Positions 26,853-39,400 of a stretch of 64,000 bases of DNA are shown piece by piece. Numbering within the stretch: position 1 is the stretch's first letter; each line of letters opens with the position of its first letter. The stretch spans positions 4,155,501-4,219,500 of the forward strand of contig JAWRVZ010000027.1 in the NCBI GenBank assembly GCA_037043235.1. The letters are read 5' to 3'. The notes beneath the pieces are model-generated. The model saw only the letters and a list, made by a program, of their open reading frames with translations. It did no database searches and was not told the DNA's origin. Source of the DNA: Rhodeus uyekii (Eukaryota; Chordata; Actinopteri; Cypriniformes; Acheilognathidae). The translations under genes and the position numbers were made by a program.

Positions 26853-27336
26853 GTGAGTATCTTCACATCTAACCTCACAGCTGCTCGCAGACACACATAC
26901 ACACACACACACGTTCACATGGCTATATGAAAGGCGAAGTAGACTGGTTTGTTTTAATATAAAGATAATTGCTTTGTTGACGCTAGACGTGGTTTCTGAT
27001 TAGCCATCCGCCATTTTGGAACAGTCAAATCCAGTACGTGAACATTCAAGAGCAAGTTGACTGGCATTTGCAATCATAGTTAGACGCATATGAATATCTA
27101 TATCTGGAGTAAACTTCAGCAAATTATTTTGTTAAACTAACACAATACAACAAGACAAAGGTATCAGCTAACACAACTTAAGTTACCACTGTAAAGGTAA
27201 AAATGTAAATGTATTGAGTTAATCACAAGAATTTTATAGGGGCATATTGTTCTATTTACACAGTTTATTTATTTTTATGTTTCTTGTTTGGTTTTTCTTT
27301 GGACAAAAACCTCTGCTGAGTAATTTTTGTGTTTAG
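26853..27336 (+). other. plxna1: Plexin intron, 484 bp, phase 2
   Basis: Donor GTGAGT, acceptor TTTAG. Contains a short (AC)n run at about 26888-26912. No element recognised. Confidence 0.9.
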
Positions 27337-27460
27337 ATGTTCACGGAAGGACCGGTGTGAGAGAGCTGATGAGCCCCAACGCTTCGCCTCCAGACTGGAC
27401 CAGTGCGTCCGACTCATGGTGCAGCCCAGCAATATTTCTGTCACCATGTCTGAAGTTCAG
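27337..27460 (+). CDS. plxna1: Plexin-A exon: second half of PSI1 and linker
   Basis: 124 nt. After the split Val codon it encodes CSRKDRCERADEPQRFASRL, then DQCVRLMVQPSNISVTMSEVQ. The two cysteines at the start and the later DQC complete the PSI1 disulfide set. ERADEPQRFA is an A1-like signature. It contains a possible N-glycosylation site (NIS). The exon ends CAG followed by GCAAGT rather than GT. The next exon continues in frame only if this GC donor is used, so the intron is of the GC-AG class. Confidence 0.93.
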
Positions 27461-28234
27461 GCAAGTTTGTGTCTGTTTGTAATTGAAATCTCTTTTATTG
27501 TGATCAGGGGTCTCATTTATAAAACTGTGCGTAGGATCCCTACTAAAAGTTTATGTATGCCTAAAAGTAAAAAATGGCATACGCCAAAAAATAAAAATAT
27601 ATTTTTTAAATAAAATAAAATAAAAATATACTTTATAAATGAGACCCCTGATGAAAACAATAATTGGCTTATACACATTCAGCTATGTACATAATATTAA
27701 TGGAGTTCTTTGCTTTTGTTTTATTGTCCTTTCCTAGTGTAAAAAAAGACTGCAGATATTTTGCTCTTGATATTTGTTAACCAATTTACTCAACTATTTT
27801 TTTATTCATACATACATGATTTAGCCTATTGACCAACATATAATAAAATATTATAAAGTATTTTAATTTATTTTAATATTATTTATCGATATTTGATTTT
27901 AGAAATATTATCAAATGGTCACTGGATTGCACTTTCTTCTGATTTTCTTCTCTTCTAATTCCTTTTAAGAACATTAGAAATGAAAAAAAAAATGCATTTT
28001 GATAAATGACAGAAATGTTTCAGCAATTTAAGCTTTACTGTAATATGAAAGTGCTGATTTGCATTTTGCTCAGTTAATTGTGATCAGATCTCTGTCTGAC
28101 TGCACTGGAGATAAAAATATCTGGAAATGAAAGTCCAGGTGTCTTCTGTACAAGTGTTCAGTGCTTGTCATGCCAATAAAGCACATTAAATCTGAAATCT
28201 GTTCCTGTCTTCTGGTCTGTGTTCGGTTCTACAG
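27461..28234 (+). other. plxna1: Plexin intron, 774 bp, phase 0, GC-AG type
   Basis: Donor GCAAGT, acceptor CTACAG. Contains a foldback MITE (27504-27651). The rest is AT-rich with no recognisable element. Confidence 0.88.
27504..27651. mobile_element. Foldback MITE with TCAGGGGTCTC ends
   Basis: Left end TCAGGGGTCTCATTTATAAA (27504-27523) is the exact reverse complement of the right end at 27632-27651. The 148-bp body is AT-rich and non-coding. No convincing target duplication outside the ends. Short elements with GGGGTCTCATTTATAAA ends are common in fish; the superfamily is not certain. Confidence 0.8.
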
Positions 28235-28388
28235 CTGGTTCTTCAGGCTCAGAATGTTCCCGGTCTTGCTGCGGGCGTTAACTGTTCGTTTGAGGACTAC
28301 ACTGAGACAGAGGGACACATTATGGGGGGACGCATTTACTGTCTGTCCCCCTCCGCACGGGAGATCGCTCCCATCACGCGCAACCAGG
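28235..28388 (+). CDS. plxna1: Plexin-A exon: IPT1, first part
   Basis: 154 nt, 51 codons plus one base. Encodes LVLQAQNVPGLAAGVNCSFE, then DYTETEGHIMGGRIYCLSPSAREIAPITRNQ. NVP.L.AGVNCSFED and the C.SPSAREIAPITR run match the first IPT/TIG (immunoglobulin-like) domain after PSI1 in plexin-A1. NCS is a likely N-glycosylation site. Acceptor ACAG, donor GTAAGG; the following intron is phase 1 and splits a Gly codon. Confidence 0.93.
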
Positions 28389-28469
28389 GTAAGGTGACGT
28401 GCACACTCTTTTATAAGCCTCCATTCCCTTGTTAGAAATCGTTGAAGCTCACTGTCTGTCTGCTGGCAG
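28389..28469 (+). other. plxna1: Plexin intron, 81 bp, phase 1
   Basis: Very short. Donor GTAAGG, acceptor TGGCAG. Confidence 0.93.
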
Positions 28470-28569
28470 GTGACAAGCGGGTGGTGAAGCTCTATCTGAA
28501 ATCCAAGGAGACGGGCAAGAAGTTTGCCAGTGTGGATTTTGTCTTCTACAACTGCAGTGTCCATCAGTC
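28470..28569 (+). CDS. plxna1: Plexin-A exon: IPT1, last strands
   Basis: 100 nt. Encodes (G)DKRVVKLYLKSKETGKKF, then ASVDFVFYNCSVHQ and the split Ser codon. LKSKETGKKFASVDFVFYNCSVHQ is a near-invariant plexin-A1 stretch that closes IPT1 before PSI2. It has an NCS glycosylation sequon. Donor GTAAGT; phase 2 intron follows. This exon is separated from the previous one by only 81 bp, whereas the next exon is 13.4 kb away. Confidence 0.95.
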
Positions 28570-28698
28570 GTAAGTCTCACATGGGAAAGAGAGAAGGCAG
28601 ATTCCTGTTTTCTTACTTTCTCCCTCTTTCTCTCTGTCGTTCTTTAGCTCAAACAAGTTTATTTTTATGGGACCGTGCTGTGTCTGTGTATGTGCGTG

Positions 28699-28700
<2 letters not shown>

Positions 28701-28729
<29 letters not shown>
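28701..28729. repeat. (TG)n microsatellite
   Basis: About 14 TG units, 130 bp after the exon donor. Confidence 0.92.
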
Positions 28730-28731
<2 letters not shown>

Positions 28732-29789
28732 ACTGCTCCGAGTGAGAGAGGGATGTTATTTTTGTGTGGTGTTAGCAGTTTTTCGCTGAGATCAGGGATG
28801 AGATCAGACTTTTAATGTAATTTCATTAACGACTCATGAGCATCCCTGACTTTACTGCACATGAGTTATATTCCCGCAGTTCTTACATCACTCGCTCTCT
28901 CTTGCTCCCATTCCTTTGCTTAAATCCATCCATTCTCTGTTCTCGGATCAATGACAAATAAAGATGCCCACAATGTTTAAAAGGAAAACAACTGTTAAAG
29001 CTAGTCTGAATGTGCCAAGTTTCTAGAAATGCAACATATCTTTTTGTTTCGGTTTCCTACTTTTCTGAACGTTCATAAAATAAAAACATAATTGTTTTGT
29101 TTAATAGCTCTTATAAATGTTAAGTGGTGGAAAAAGTAATTCATGTTTTTCCTTACTGTAAAATATATAAGTATAACCATCTTAATCCTCTTGAAAAGCT
29201 TTTGGACAATAAGCACGTGATCTATTTAAAAAAAAATACACTTGTCATCAAGAATTAATTACAATCATAAAGAAAACTACTTAAGGGTAAATGAAAGGTC
29301 TTTAGAAAATAATTTTCATTTAAAACATTTATGACAATATCATGAATATCATGAAACCTTTTGGGATTGTTACATCTGAAAACACAAACTATCTTTTCCA
29401 TGTCATAAAGTTGTTTATATCATATTTTAAGATGCTTACTGACCTTGACATACTGTGTTATTTTCAGGGTTTTTTTTTGGTTTATTTAAACTTTCATTGG
29501 TTTATTATTTTTTTCTGTGTTATTTAAAGTGGTTTTGTGCATGTTGGTTATGCCACACTAGCTTTTATTTTGCACATGGTTATTATAGTGAACCAAAACC
29601 ACAGTTGCATTACATTAATTTACATCAAATTTTACGGAAGTAAAATAAAATATTTTTAAAAATTACAATTAATTTATTTCTAATTTTCTTCTCTTTTAAC
29701 TCTATGAACTAAAATAGCTGAAACAACAATAAAAAAAATTAAAAACTATTTACTCATATTAAAAAAAAAACGAATTTCTACGTTACTAA

Positions 29790-32220
29790 TGTAATGAAGG
29801 AGACAACGGAGATGTTACATCAGACTGAGATCATGGGGTCTTGCCTGGGAGCAAGCAAGTGCTCATTTCCTCCTGTTAAAGGGGCATTGCACAAGAAACC
29901 GTCTCCACTTGGGCATTGTAAAATCTTGCGAATGTTAGGTGTCGCCCAGCCCGTAGCTCTGCAGAGAGTCTGCCAGAGAGGCGCCATACACCAATGCCCA
30001 GGAAGAAGCAACACCACGAATGGAATGTGCCCTCACCTCCACTGCTCACCTTGGGACTAATATGCCAAGGTAATGGCATCCACTTTCCAGTGGGCTAACC
30101 TCTGTTTGCAGACAGCCTTTCCCTTCTGCTGGCCTCCAAAGCAGACAAAGAACTGCACTGAGCTTCTGAAGCTCTGCTTGCGGTACATCTAAACACACAG
30201 TGCACAAACAGGACTAGGCTGAGTCTACCTCCTTCAGGGGCAGTGCTTGCAAGTTCCCCACTTGGTCCCGAAAGGGAGTGGCATGAACTTTGGCCACGTA
30301 TTCAGGCCGGGGTTTCAGAACGATGAGGACTGTCAGAGACAGGGCCGGCTGGAACTCATTGCACGATTTGCTGACCAAAAATGCCGGCAGGTTCTCCACC
30401 TAGAAGGAGGGAAGTGAGGGCGGTCAGGAGCGCTGTCTTTAGAAACAGGATTTTCTGCTCAGCAGATTCAAGAGGCTCAAAGAGAGCTTTTCATAAACCA
30501 GAAAGGACCACAGAAAGCTCTCAGGAGGGGATGAGGCACGGCCAGGTCATGCTTTCCTAGTCACCTGCCATCAACAGCATTGTGATGTGCTGTAATGGCG
30601 GCAACATACATCTTTAAGGTGGAGGGGGACATTTTTAGTGGTCTTCATATTACAGAGGGGGCTCTAGCTGAAGTGATAGTGTCTCCCATGGCCAGTGACC
30701 ACACGTGGAGGTTCCAGAAGTCCGGATGCAGGTACCGCATGGCTCCCTGTACCTATGCAATAAGGTTCTTCTTGGGAATCTGCCAGGGAGGGGCATCGGT
30801 TATGGGATCCAGGTCCATTGGACCAGTACGGAAAACCTAACCTAACTGCTTCTTGTCCTCCTTGACCTTGCACAGTGTCTGTGCGAGAAGGCTCACTGGG
30901 GGAACCGCATATTTGCCTTGGCCCCGGACCCAGCTGTGTGCCAGTGCCAGTCGCTTTTGTCAGGGAAAAGAACAACTGGCAGTGGGTGGACTCTTGGGAG
31001 GCAAACAGTTCTTCCTATACATCCTCGAATCAACTTCAGATCACCTGGACCACCAAGGAATGGAGAGCTGGACCATTCTTCCAGGAACGTGAGCTGTCAT
31101 GAGAGCACATTGGCCTTATGATTGAGCACACCTGGAATATAAATGACACACAGCGACTTGAGCTGCTGCTGACTCCAGAGGATGAGATGGCGGGTGAATT
31201 GTGATGTGTGATAGGAAATATAAGGTCAAAGGACAACCTTAAGGTCGATCACTGCAAAACAAACAATCCTGAAACAATCCTGTCTCTGCATAATCATCTT
31301 GAACGGGCGCCGGATTACTTACAATTACTTGCCTTGGATGGGAGGCGCGAACGATTCTGTCAGGTGGGAGATCTTCGCAGGCCTAAGTGCATCGAAATTG
31401 CACGCTCCATCTGTGGAATGTCTTTGTAACCCTCGGTGGCCCCACCATTGAGTGTAGTGAGAGTGGAGGAGGCAAAAGAGTGGCTTCGGGTAGTGAAAGG
31501 CGCCATTCACAAGTATTGAACCTCCCCATGGAGCTCTGGGAAGAAAGGCACCGGGATGGTGTATGCCGCATCCAGAAACCAGTCATCCAACCTCTATCCA
31601 ACCTCTCCAGAGGACCAAAGCCCACTTTCCGATGCAGCGATCGACATCCAAACCTCATCCAGAGTGCCGAACAAGACGCAGGATGCCTCACGTAAGGGAC
31701 CCGCACCAACGCCTCGATGGCACATGGCGTGGTAGAGGAGTGGGAGGTTTGTGAAACACTGTGCTCTGCATGCACAGGAACTGGATGCGAAGCACAGATG
31801 GATGCGTCTTCACTCTGGCAGAGAAATCCTTCAATGAGCTGAGGAGGACTAAGCAATTAAAATTGCTGTGTTTTTTGCTCTGCAAGAGCTGCAAAAAAAA
31901 ACAATTATAATTGCCGTTGATGGAGAGAAATCTCCAATTTGGCAATTAAAATTGCAGTTTGCTCTTTGTGCTCTTTTCCTTTCTCAGAAGGTGACTAGAA
32001 TGAGCGATCGAAGTCTGCAACCACACGGCTTCGATGAATAATATAATGCCGGTCCTATTTACACCTGTATGTCTAGGTAGGTGTGCTTTGGCATGCAAAT
32101 CTCAGTAGGCAATGTTCATTGGCTTGTTTAATTACCACTTGGAGGTGATTGGGCTCCTAGGCGGGACTGCATGACGTCAGTCCTATCATTGAACGTGACT
32201 GACTGAATGGGAATGTCAAA
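29790..32220 (-). mobile_element. DIRS-type (tyrosine recombinase) retrotransposon remnant
   Basis: Read on the minus strand, the pieces come in DIRS order. 32220-31860 is a terminal/leader region, with a repeated CAATTTTAATTGC motif. 31856-31380 is gag-like coding. 30830-30660 is the end of the RT/RNase H region (a WNLHVW-type phrase, broken). 30540-29890 is a tyrosine recombinase. Much of the RT is missing, and stops and frameshifts are frequent, so it is dead. The left end near 29790 (ACGTTACTAATGTAATG, then GTTACATCAG) resembles DIRS-type terminal repeats of fish. The edges are approximate. Confidence 0.72.
29890..30540 (-). pseudogene. DIRS tyrosine recombinase pseudogene
   Basis: Broken copy of the tyrosine recombinase that DIRS elements use instead of a DDE integrase. 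The minus strand shows the family phrases FEPLESAEQKILFLKTALLT, then LKPRPEYVAKVHATPFRDQ (about 30310-30260), then AHSIRGVASSWAL (about 30030-29990), and finally TFARFYNAQVE (about 29950-29920). AHSIR carries the H-x-x-R of the active site, and the Y of RFYN is the likely nucleophile. A frameshift lies between these last two, and further stops lie upstream. Confidence 0.72.
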
Positions 32221-33127
32221 ACCACAAATCATAATTGCTAAATCTAACTCAAATTAAAATGAAAACAACTGTAACACAGTATGTTGTTCAGGGAAGAAGT
32301 AGGTGGGAACTGCGAACATTTAACAAACTTTAATTATGAAATAAACAAACAAAGAAATAAAAGTAATGACGGCAGCCACTTCGGCACACAGGTGGCGCTC
32401 ATTATCAATCACGACACCAGCCTCACACCACTCTCACGGCACTCGGTCCCACCCTGCTCGCCACAACAACAAATAATTTTTTTTTAAATAATTATAACTA
32501 TAATAGATGACACTAAAATATCACAGGTATTTAAATAATAATATTCTAAAACAAAATCGTTTCACTACTTATTCATAAAAAAGCAACTATGCCGGGTTTT
32601 TTTTAATGCCACACACGATAAGGAAAATATTTTTACATCAGAAATTGAATTGTAAAACCTTTTTAAAGGTATTTTTGAATAAATTAATTACCTACCTAAT
32701 TGCCTATTCATTTGACAAAAGCACCGTTTCATTGAGCCTTTCCATATCCGACACCAGCACTGCTTCATTCTCTTGACCCTATTTTCTGTCTCTCTCTCTG
32801 TCCCATGGCTCTTACTGTCTCCTCCTCACATTCCCATCCCTCTCTGGATAGACTACAGGTTGTGTGCAGGCGGGAGGTACTCCAGATGTTTTGAGCTCTA
32901 GTGTCTCTTGTCCTCTCCCGCTCTTGTTCATTAAGTCAGGCTGTGTGCCCTTCGCTACCTCAGCATGCTTTGCATTAGCATGGCACTGTCCCATTAGCAA
33001 CACAGCCACTTCATCTAAAACTGGACGCAATGAAGTGTTCACCTGGTGCTCATTGTGTATGTGTGTGTGTGGTTTTTTATGTGTGTGTGTAAGTGTGACT
33101 AAGGCACACTATTTGGCCCTAGTGATC

Positions 33128-33130
<3 letters not shown>

Positions 33131-33197
<67 letters not shown>
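33131..33197. repeat. (GT)n microsatellite
   Basis: 33 uninterrupted GT units. Confidence 0.96.
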
Positions 33198-33198
<1 letters not shown>

Positions 33199-33511
33199 CA
33201 GAGGAGCTCCTGCTTGGCACGGCAAATTACCCTGCTAGCTATTTACATGCAGTGTAACAATATTAGAGTTTAGCATGAGACAGGGGGAGGGAATGGCTTA
33301 ATCGAGCATGTGAGGGGCCCGATGCATTTTTAACAAGAGGAGCATGGAGTGAATAAGGAGGGATATTCTGAAAAAAGACCGATAGATGGAGGCTTTTGTT
33401 AAAGCGATAAAGCACTCGCGAGGCTGAAAGGTTAGCTGTAGCTTGTGCATTTTAATATGAAAAGAGCCCATGCATGTGGCATAGGAGACACACTCTGCTG
33501 AATAGACTGCC

Positions 33512-33514
<3 letters not shown>

Positions 33515-33565
<51 letters not shown>

Positions 33566-33575
33566 ATGTGTGTGT
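33515..33575. repeat. (CT)n(GT)n microsatellite
   Basis: About 40 bp of CT followed by about 20 bp of GT with one interruption. Confidence 0.94.
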
Positions 33576-34723
33576 TAGAGGCTCAATGTAATTCTGATTT
33601 CCTGTCTTGTTAGCTTTATCATTATAATTGTTTGCTTAGCATTAGACTTGCATATGTCGAAATATATAATGTGGAGATTTTATATATATATATATTTTTT
33701 TACATTTATACATACATTATATAAGTTGTGTTTGTATTAATTTATTTTGGATTGGCACTATATTATTTTGATTCCCATGTGTCCGATATAGAATATACAG
33801 GTTAAAATGAAATTAAATTAATTTTTGTATACATTTGAATACTAACAACAACAACGATAAATAAAAAATAATGTAAACATACATTTTGTTTAATGTATTA
33901 TATTTTAATTGCACCATAATTTTTTAAACCTAAAATGTCATAATAAAAAAAAAACAGTACTGGCAGGAAGGAGCATGAAATGGCGCTTTTGAGGTGTGTG
34001 TCAGCAGTGATGGGTTGTAATGTAGGTGCCTCTTCAGGAAGTAAGATCTGAATAATACAAGATCAAAAGTGTACCAATGTGACATTCATTAGTGGATGCT
34101 TCCCTACGCCTCTCTCGCTTTTCTCCTCTTTCTTTCTCGCTCTCACTCTCTCTCTCTCTCCACTCTCTGTTTTGTGTTGCTCTCCTCCCTTTTTCTCTCT
34201 GTCTGTTCCTTTTTGTTGTTTCGTCTTGTTTTTCTCCTGTTCTCACCCTCTCTTTCTTTCCCCTCCCTTAGAATCTCTCTATTTCTGTGCGGCAGGTTCA
34301 GGTAGTCCGTTAATTCACCGGCTCTTGCGTCTCATGTAGTGTGAGCAGAGTGAGGAGAAAGCTTTATCATGCACCAGCAGTGGACGTGAGCGTAAGCCTT
34401 TGAACATTTGGCACAGACAGGGAAAGAGGCGTAGAGCGCACTTCTCGCTTCTTTGTGATGCTTCCGCTGACCGCAGAAGCCTTTTCATGATATGAGAAAA
34501 GCACAGTCCATCTAAGGAGAATTTGGGAGCGACGAGCTACATGGAGCTCACGGAGTGTGTCTTAAAATACTGTGGAAGTGGCACTCTGTGTAGACCGTAC
34601 TTTGAGTTGTAGAGCTTGGAAGCCCATCTTTTTATTTTCTTTTTAAAAAATAGATGAACTGATTCAGATTTATTCAAAAGTCGTCCAGGTCCCTGTGCAT
34701 TTCATTACCTGTATATACATATT

Positions 34724-35475
34724 GTTGTTCAAAAGTTTGGGATTGGTAAGACTTTTTATGTATATAAGTCTCTTATGCTTACCCAGGCTGCATTTATTTA
34801 ATCAAAAATACAGTAAACACTGTAATATTGTGAAATGATATTTAATTTGAAATAATTGGCAAAGCTGCATTTTCAACATCATTACTCCAGACTTCAATGT
34901 CAGTTCAGATGCTTCAGAAATCATTCTAATATGCTATTTTGCTGCTCAATATTTTATTTTTATTTTTATTATCAATGTTGAAGACAGTTGAAGATAAATT
35001 CAGGATTCGTTGACAAATAGAAAGTTCAAAAGAACAGCATTTATCAGAAATATATTTATATTTTTTACAGTATACACTACCATTCAAAAGTTTGCGGTTA
35101 GAAAGACTTTTATTTTGTATTTTTTTGGAAAGAAATTACCGGTAATATTTTTATTTAGCAGATGCTTTAAATTGATCAGAAGACATTTGCAAAAGATTTC
35201 TATTTCATACTAATGTTCTTTTGAGCTTCCTGTCCTGAATTTGCTATTTTCAACATTGATAATAATAAATGTTGAGCAGCAAATCAGCATATTGAAACTA
35301 TTTCTGAAAACTGGAGTAATGATGCTGAAAATACAGCTTTGCCATCACAGGAATAAATTACATTTTAAAATGTATTAAAATACAATGTAGTTTCACAATA
35401 TTAGTTTTTACTTTATTTCACATCAAATAAATAATTCAGAAGAGACTCACTTATCCCAATCTTTCAAACGGCAGT
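34724..35475. mobile_element. Two hAT-like non-autonomous copies in inverted orientation
   Basis: 34724-35080 runs in one direction: TTCAAAAGTTTGGGATTGGT, CAGGCTGCATTTATTTAATC, AGAAATCATTCTAATATGCT, AAGTTCAAAAGAACAGCATT. From 35083 (ACACTACCATTCAAAAGTTT) the same family runs in the other direction: ATGTTGAGCAGCAAATCAGC, then GGAGTAATGATGCTGAAAAT, then ACAGGAATAAATTACATTTT. This makes one large imperfect palindrome. The family is the same as at 110-415. Superfamily assignment is from memory. Confidence 0.65.
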
Positions 35476-35946
35476 ATTCAGGTTTTGCCATTGAGTTGAC
35501 TGGAACAAAGTGTGTGTGCGATGCAGAAATTACTCACTTCACCTGTACTATACAGTTGTGTAACGGATCACAAGTACTGCACAAATCTTTTTCCACCTCT
35601 TATGTCAAGCTCAGTTTATTCTGAAGTTCATGCCGAATGAGTGATAAGAAACTGCTCCCACGCATCTCTTCTGCTATGACTTTTTGAGACGGGTCTCTGA
35701 GACTACAGTACAGACCAGCGTCCTTGTCCTCCTCTGCCAAACGGCAACAAAATCTTCCTCTGTATCCATAGCAACAAAGCCAACCTACACCTTTGTCTCA
35801 GTGCGATGTGTGGAAAGTTGACAGATCAGTGTTGTTTGTGACGTGTCTGGCATTCTTATTTTTTTCACCTTGAGGTGCCAACGCTGTCAAATGTGGGCTC
35901 AGTCGTTAAATGTCTTAAACGAACAAATCATCAGTGTTGTTGATGT

Positions 35947-35951
35947 AAATG
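35947..35951 (+). repeat. Target site duplication AAATG, left copy
   Basis: AAATG directly before the left LTR, matching 41140-41144 after the right LTR. Five base pairs is the usual duplication for Ty3-type integrases. Confidence 0.95.
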
Positions 35952-36396
35952 TGTCATGAGCCTGAGGAGACTGGATTCAAGTGCGAAATGTATTTATTGA
36001 AGGTGATGAATCAACAGAGAAATGTCCAGGAACTGACGGCGCAGAGACTCAATGGGCTGTAGATGGTGACGTGAAGCGGTGACATCCAAGTGCGCGGCGT
36101 GGAGGTGAAACAAGGGACACGGGAACCAGGAACACACAACGACACGCAGACGGCAGACACTGGAACAGGCGAACACGGACACTGGAAGCGGGGAAAACCG
36201 AGGACACCAAGGAAACACTCTGCTGAACAACGACTCGACACAGTGGTGAGGGAAGAGGTGAACTAAATAGGCAGAGGGAGATGGGATTCAGGTGTGTGCG
36301 ATGATGGTGGCGGTGATCAGTGACCACGCCTCCCACATTCATCTCACAATCATACACAGTCAATCCTAAGAGACAATGAATTCGCAAACCGTGACA
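35952..36396 (-). repeat. 3' LTR (left on the + strand), 445 bp
   Basis: Ends TGTCA/TGACA form a 5-bp inverted repeat. On the minus strand AATAAA lies at 35998-35993, about 40 nt before the LTR end, and would serve as the poly(A) signal of the element transcript. Confidence 0.96.
35993..35998 (-). promoter_or_regulatory. Poly(A) signal AATAAA of the retrotransposon
   Basis: AATAAA on the minus strand inside the 3' LTR. Confidence 0.75.
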
Positions 36397-36399
36397 GTA

Positions 36400-36410
36400 C
36401 CCCCCCCCTT
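36400..36410 (-). other. Polypurine tract
   Basis: AAGGGGGGGGG on the minus strand, three bases (TAC) before the 3' LTR. It primes plus-strand DNA. It overlaps the TAA stop of pol (36411-36409). Confidence 0.85.
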
Positions 36411-39400
36411 AGGAGCGTCTCTCGACGCTCCCAGAGGCACTTACCTGTCGATTGTAATCATCGATGAGGGAGTGATCCAATATGTCTCTGGCAGGTACCC
36501 AACTTCTCTCCTCCGGGCCGTAACCTTCCCAGTCCACCAAGTACTGAAATCCGCGTCCCCTCCTCCTTGAATCCAGAATACGGTTTACCGAATAAGTAGG
36601 TTCCCCGTCTACGAGACGCGGCGGTGGAGGAACCGGGGTGGGCGGATTAATGCGAGAACGAAAAACGGGCTTAATTTTGGAAACATGAAAGGCGGCATGA
36701 ATCCTCCCGTACGCGGGAGGTAGTTTGAGGCGGACTGTCACCGGACTAATGATCTTGGTGACAGGGAACGGGCCAATGAATTTGGGAGCCAGTTTATTAC
36801 ACACGGAGCGGAGAGGAATATCTTTGGAGGAAAGCCACACTTTTTGACCCACGACGTAGACGGGAGGCTTCGACCGGTGGCGATCGGCCTGGGCCTTGGT
36901 GCGCGCCCCCACTTGTAGCAGAGTCTCGCGGGCTCTACTCCAAGTGCGACGGCACCTCTGGATGAATGCGTGAGCGGAGGGGACCGCGACTTCGGATTCC
37001 AGACTGGGAAAAACAGGTGGCTGGTACCCTAGACTACACTCAAACGGCGAAAGGCCCGTGGATGATGCTGGTAACGAGTTATGTGCGTACTCAACCCACG
37101 GGAGTTGTTGGCTCCAGGAAGACGGATTCTGTGACACCGTACACCGTAAACATCTCTCAAGGTCTTGGTTAGCTCGTTCGGTCTGGCCGTTGCTCTGGGG
37201 ATGGAAACCCGAAGACAGGCTTACAGTCGCCCCCAGTAACTTACAAAACTCTTTCCAGAATTTGGATATAAATTGGGGCCCTCTGTCAGAGACCACGTCT
37301 GTCGGGAGGCCATGAATACGAAAGACGTGTTCAATGACAGATGCCGCTGTCTCCTTAGCGGATGGTAATTTGGGTAAGGGTATGAAATGTGCTGCCTTCG
37401 AGAACCGGTCCACTACGGTTAAAACAACCGTGTTCCCCTGGGAGGGTGGGAGGGCGGTTACAAAATCTAGCGCGATGTGGGACCAGGGTCTCGAAGGCAC
37501 TGACAGCGGCTGAAGCAACCCATCTGGTGAACGATTGGAAGTCTTACCCTGGGCACAGTCGGAACAAGCCAAAACAAAATCTCGGATGTCACAGGCCATC
37601 TTAGGCCACCAGAATCGTTGTTTAACTAAGAAGTTAGTGCGACTGATTCCTGGATGACAAGCTATTTTGGAACAGTGACCCCATCGGATGACCTCGGATC
37701 TGACTTCCTCCGGCACAAATAATCGACCCGGCGGACCCCCGGGCGGAGGCGTTACCCCTTCTAAGGCCGATTTGACCTTCGCTTCGATCTCCCACACGAG
37801 TGAAGAAACAATGAGTCTCTCAGGAAAAATACACTCGGGAGTAGACGGGCGCTCGGAAAAATCAAAAATGCGTGATAAGGCATCGGGCTTGATGTTTTTG
37901 GACCCCGGCCTGTAAGATAACAAAAAATCAAAACGTCCGAAAAAAAGGGCCCACCGCGCCTGCCTGGAGTTGAGTCTTTTGGCGGTTCTGATGTACTCTA
38001 AGTTCTTGTGATCGGTCCAAACTAGAAAGGGCACCCCTGACCCCTCTAACCAGTGACGCCACTCCTCCAACGCTAGCTTGACTGCCAACAACTCTCGGTT
38101 ACCAATATCATAATTACGCTCGGCTGGGGACAGACGATGGGAAAAAAACGCGCAAGGGTGCATCTTATCGTCTGAGGGAGAGCGCTGGGAGAGAACCGCA
38201 CCTACCCCCACCTCTGAAGCGTCGACCTCCACCACAAACTGACGTGTGGGATCAGGGGCGATCAGAATGGGAGCCGAAACGAAGCGGCTCTTAAGTTTGG
38301 AGAACGCCGCTTCGGCGGCGTTGCACCACCTGAACGTAGTTCTGGGGGAGGTCAAGGCTGTCAGAGGAGCGGCTAGCTGGCTGAAGTTGCGGATGAAACG
38401 TCGGTAGAAGTTGGCGAACCCCAGGAATCTCAACAGGGCCTTGCGAGAGTCCGGGGTTGGCCACTCTACCACAGCCTTAACCTTGTCGGGATCCATGCAC
38501 ACTCCCTCCGACGAGATGATATACCCTAGAAAAGGAACAGACTGTGCATGAAAAACGCATTTCTCCGCCTTGACAAAAAGACCATTCTGTAGTAACCTTT
38601 GGAGCACTCGCCGGACGTGTTGAACATGTTCCTGGAGAGACGAGGAAAAAATCAGTATGTCATCCAGGTAAACATACGTGAACTGGTCTATCATGTCTCT
38701 CAACACGTCATTGACGAGTGCTTGGAAGACAGCTGGGGAGTTGGACAGCCCAAACGGCATGACCAAGTATTCAAAGTGTCCCCTGGGGGTATTAAATGCT
38801 GTCTTCCATTCATCCCCCTCTCTTATGCGGACCAAATGATAAGCATTCCTTAAATCCAATTTTGTGAAGATTGATGCTCCCTGCAACCTCTCGAAGGCTG
38901 AAGACATTAGCGGTAGAGGATAGGTATTCTTTACCGTGATGTTGTTCAACCCTCGGTAGTCAATACAAGGTCGCAGAGACCCATCCTTCTTCCCCACAAA
39001 AAAGAATCCCGCCCCCGCTGGAGAAGAAGAGGGGCGGATGAACCCGGTAGCCAAAGAATCAGAAATATATTTCTCCATGGCCTCCCTCTCCGGAATGGAA
39101 AGAGAGTATAACTTGCCCTTAGGCGGAGACATACCTGGCAGAATATCTATCGCACAGTCGTAGGGACGGTGCGGAGGAAGAGAAGCAGCCCGAGACTTAC
39201 TGAACACTTCCTTCAGGTCGAGGTACTCCGAGGGCACGTTAGACAAATTCATCGGCTCCTCCTGCAACACAGAACTAGACACAGACGAACGTGCAGACAC
39301 GAGACAAGAGGCATGACACTGATCACTCCAGTTAAGAATGCTATTGTGTCCCCAGTCAACCCTGGGGTTATGCTTGATTAGCCAGGGATGACCGAGGACG

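Noticed and set aside
32864..33238. 124-codon open frame on the + strand with a signal-like start
   Set aside because: More than a third is GT microsatellite (Cys-Val); no splice sites or homology recognised.
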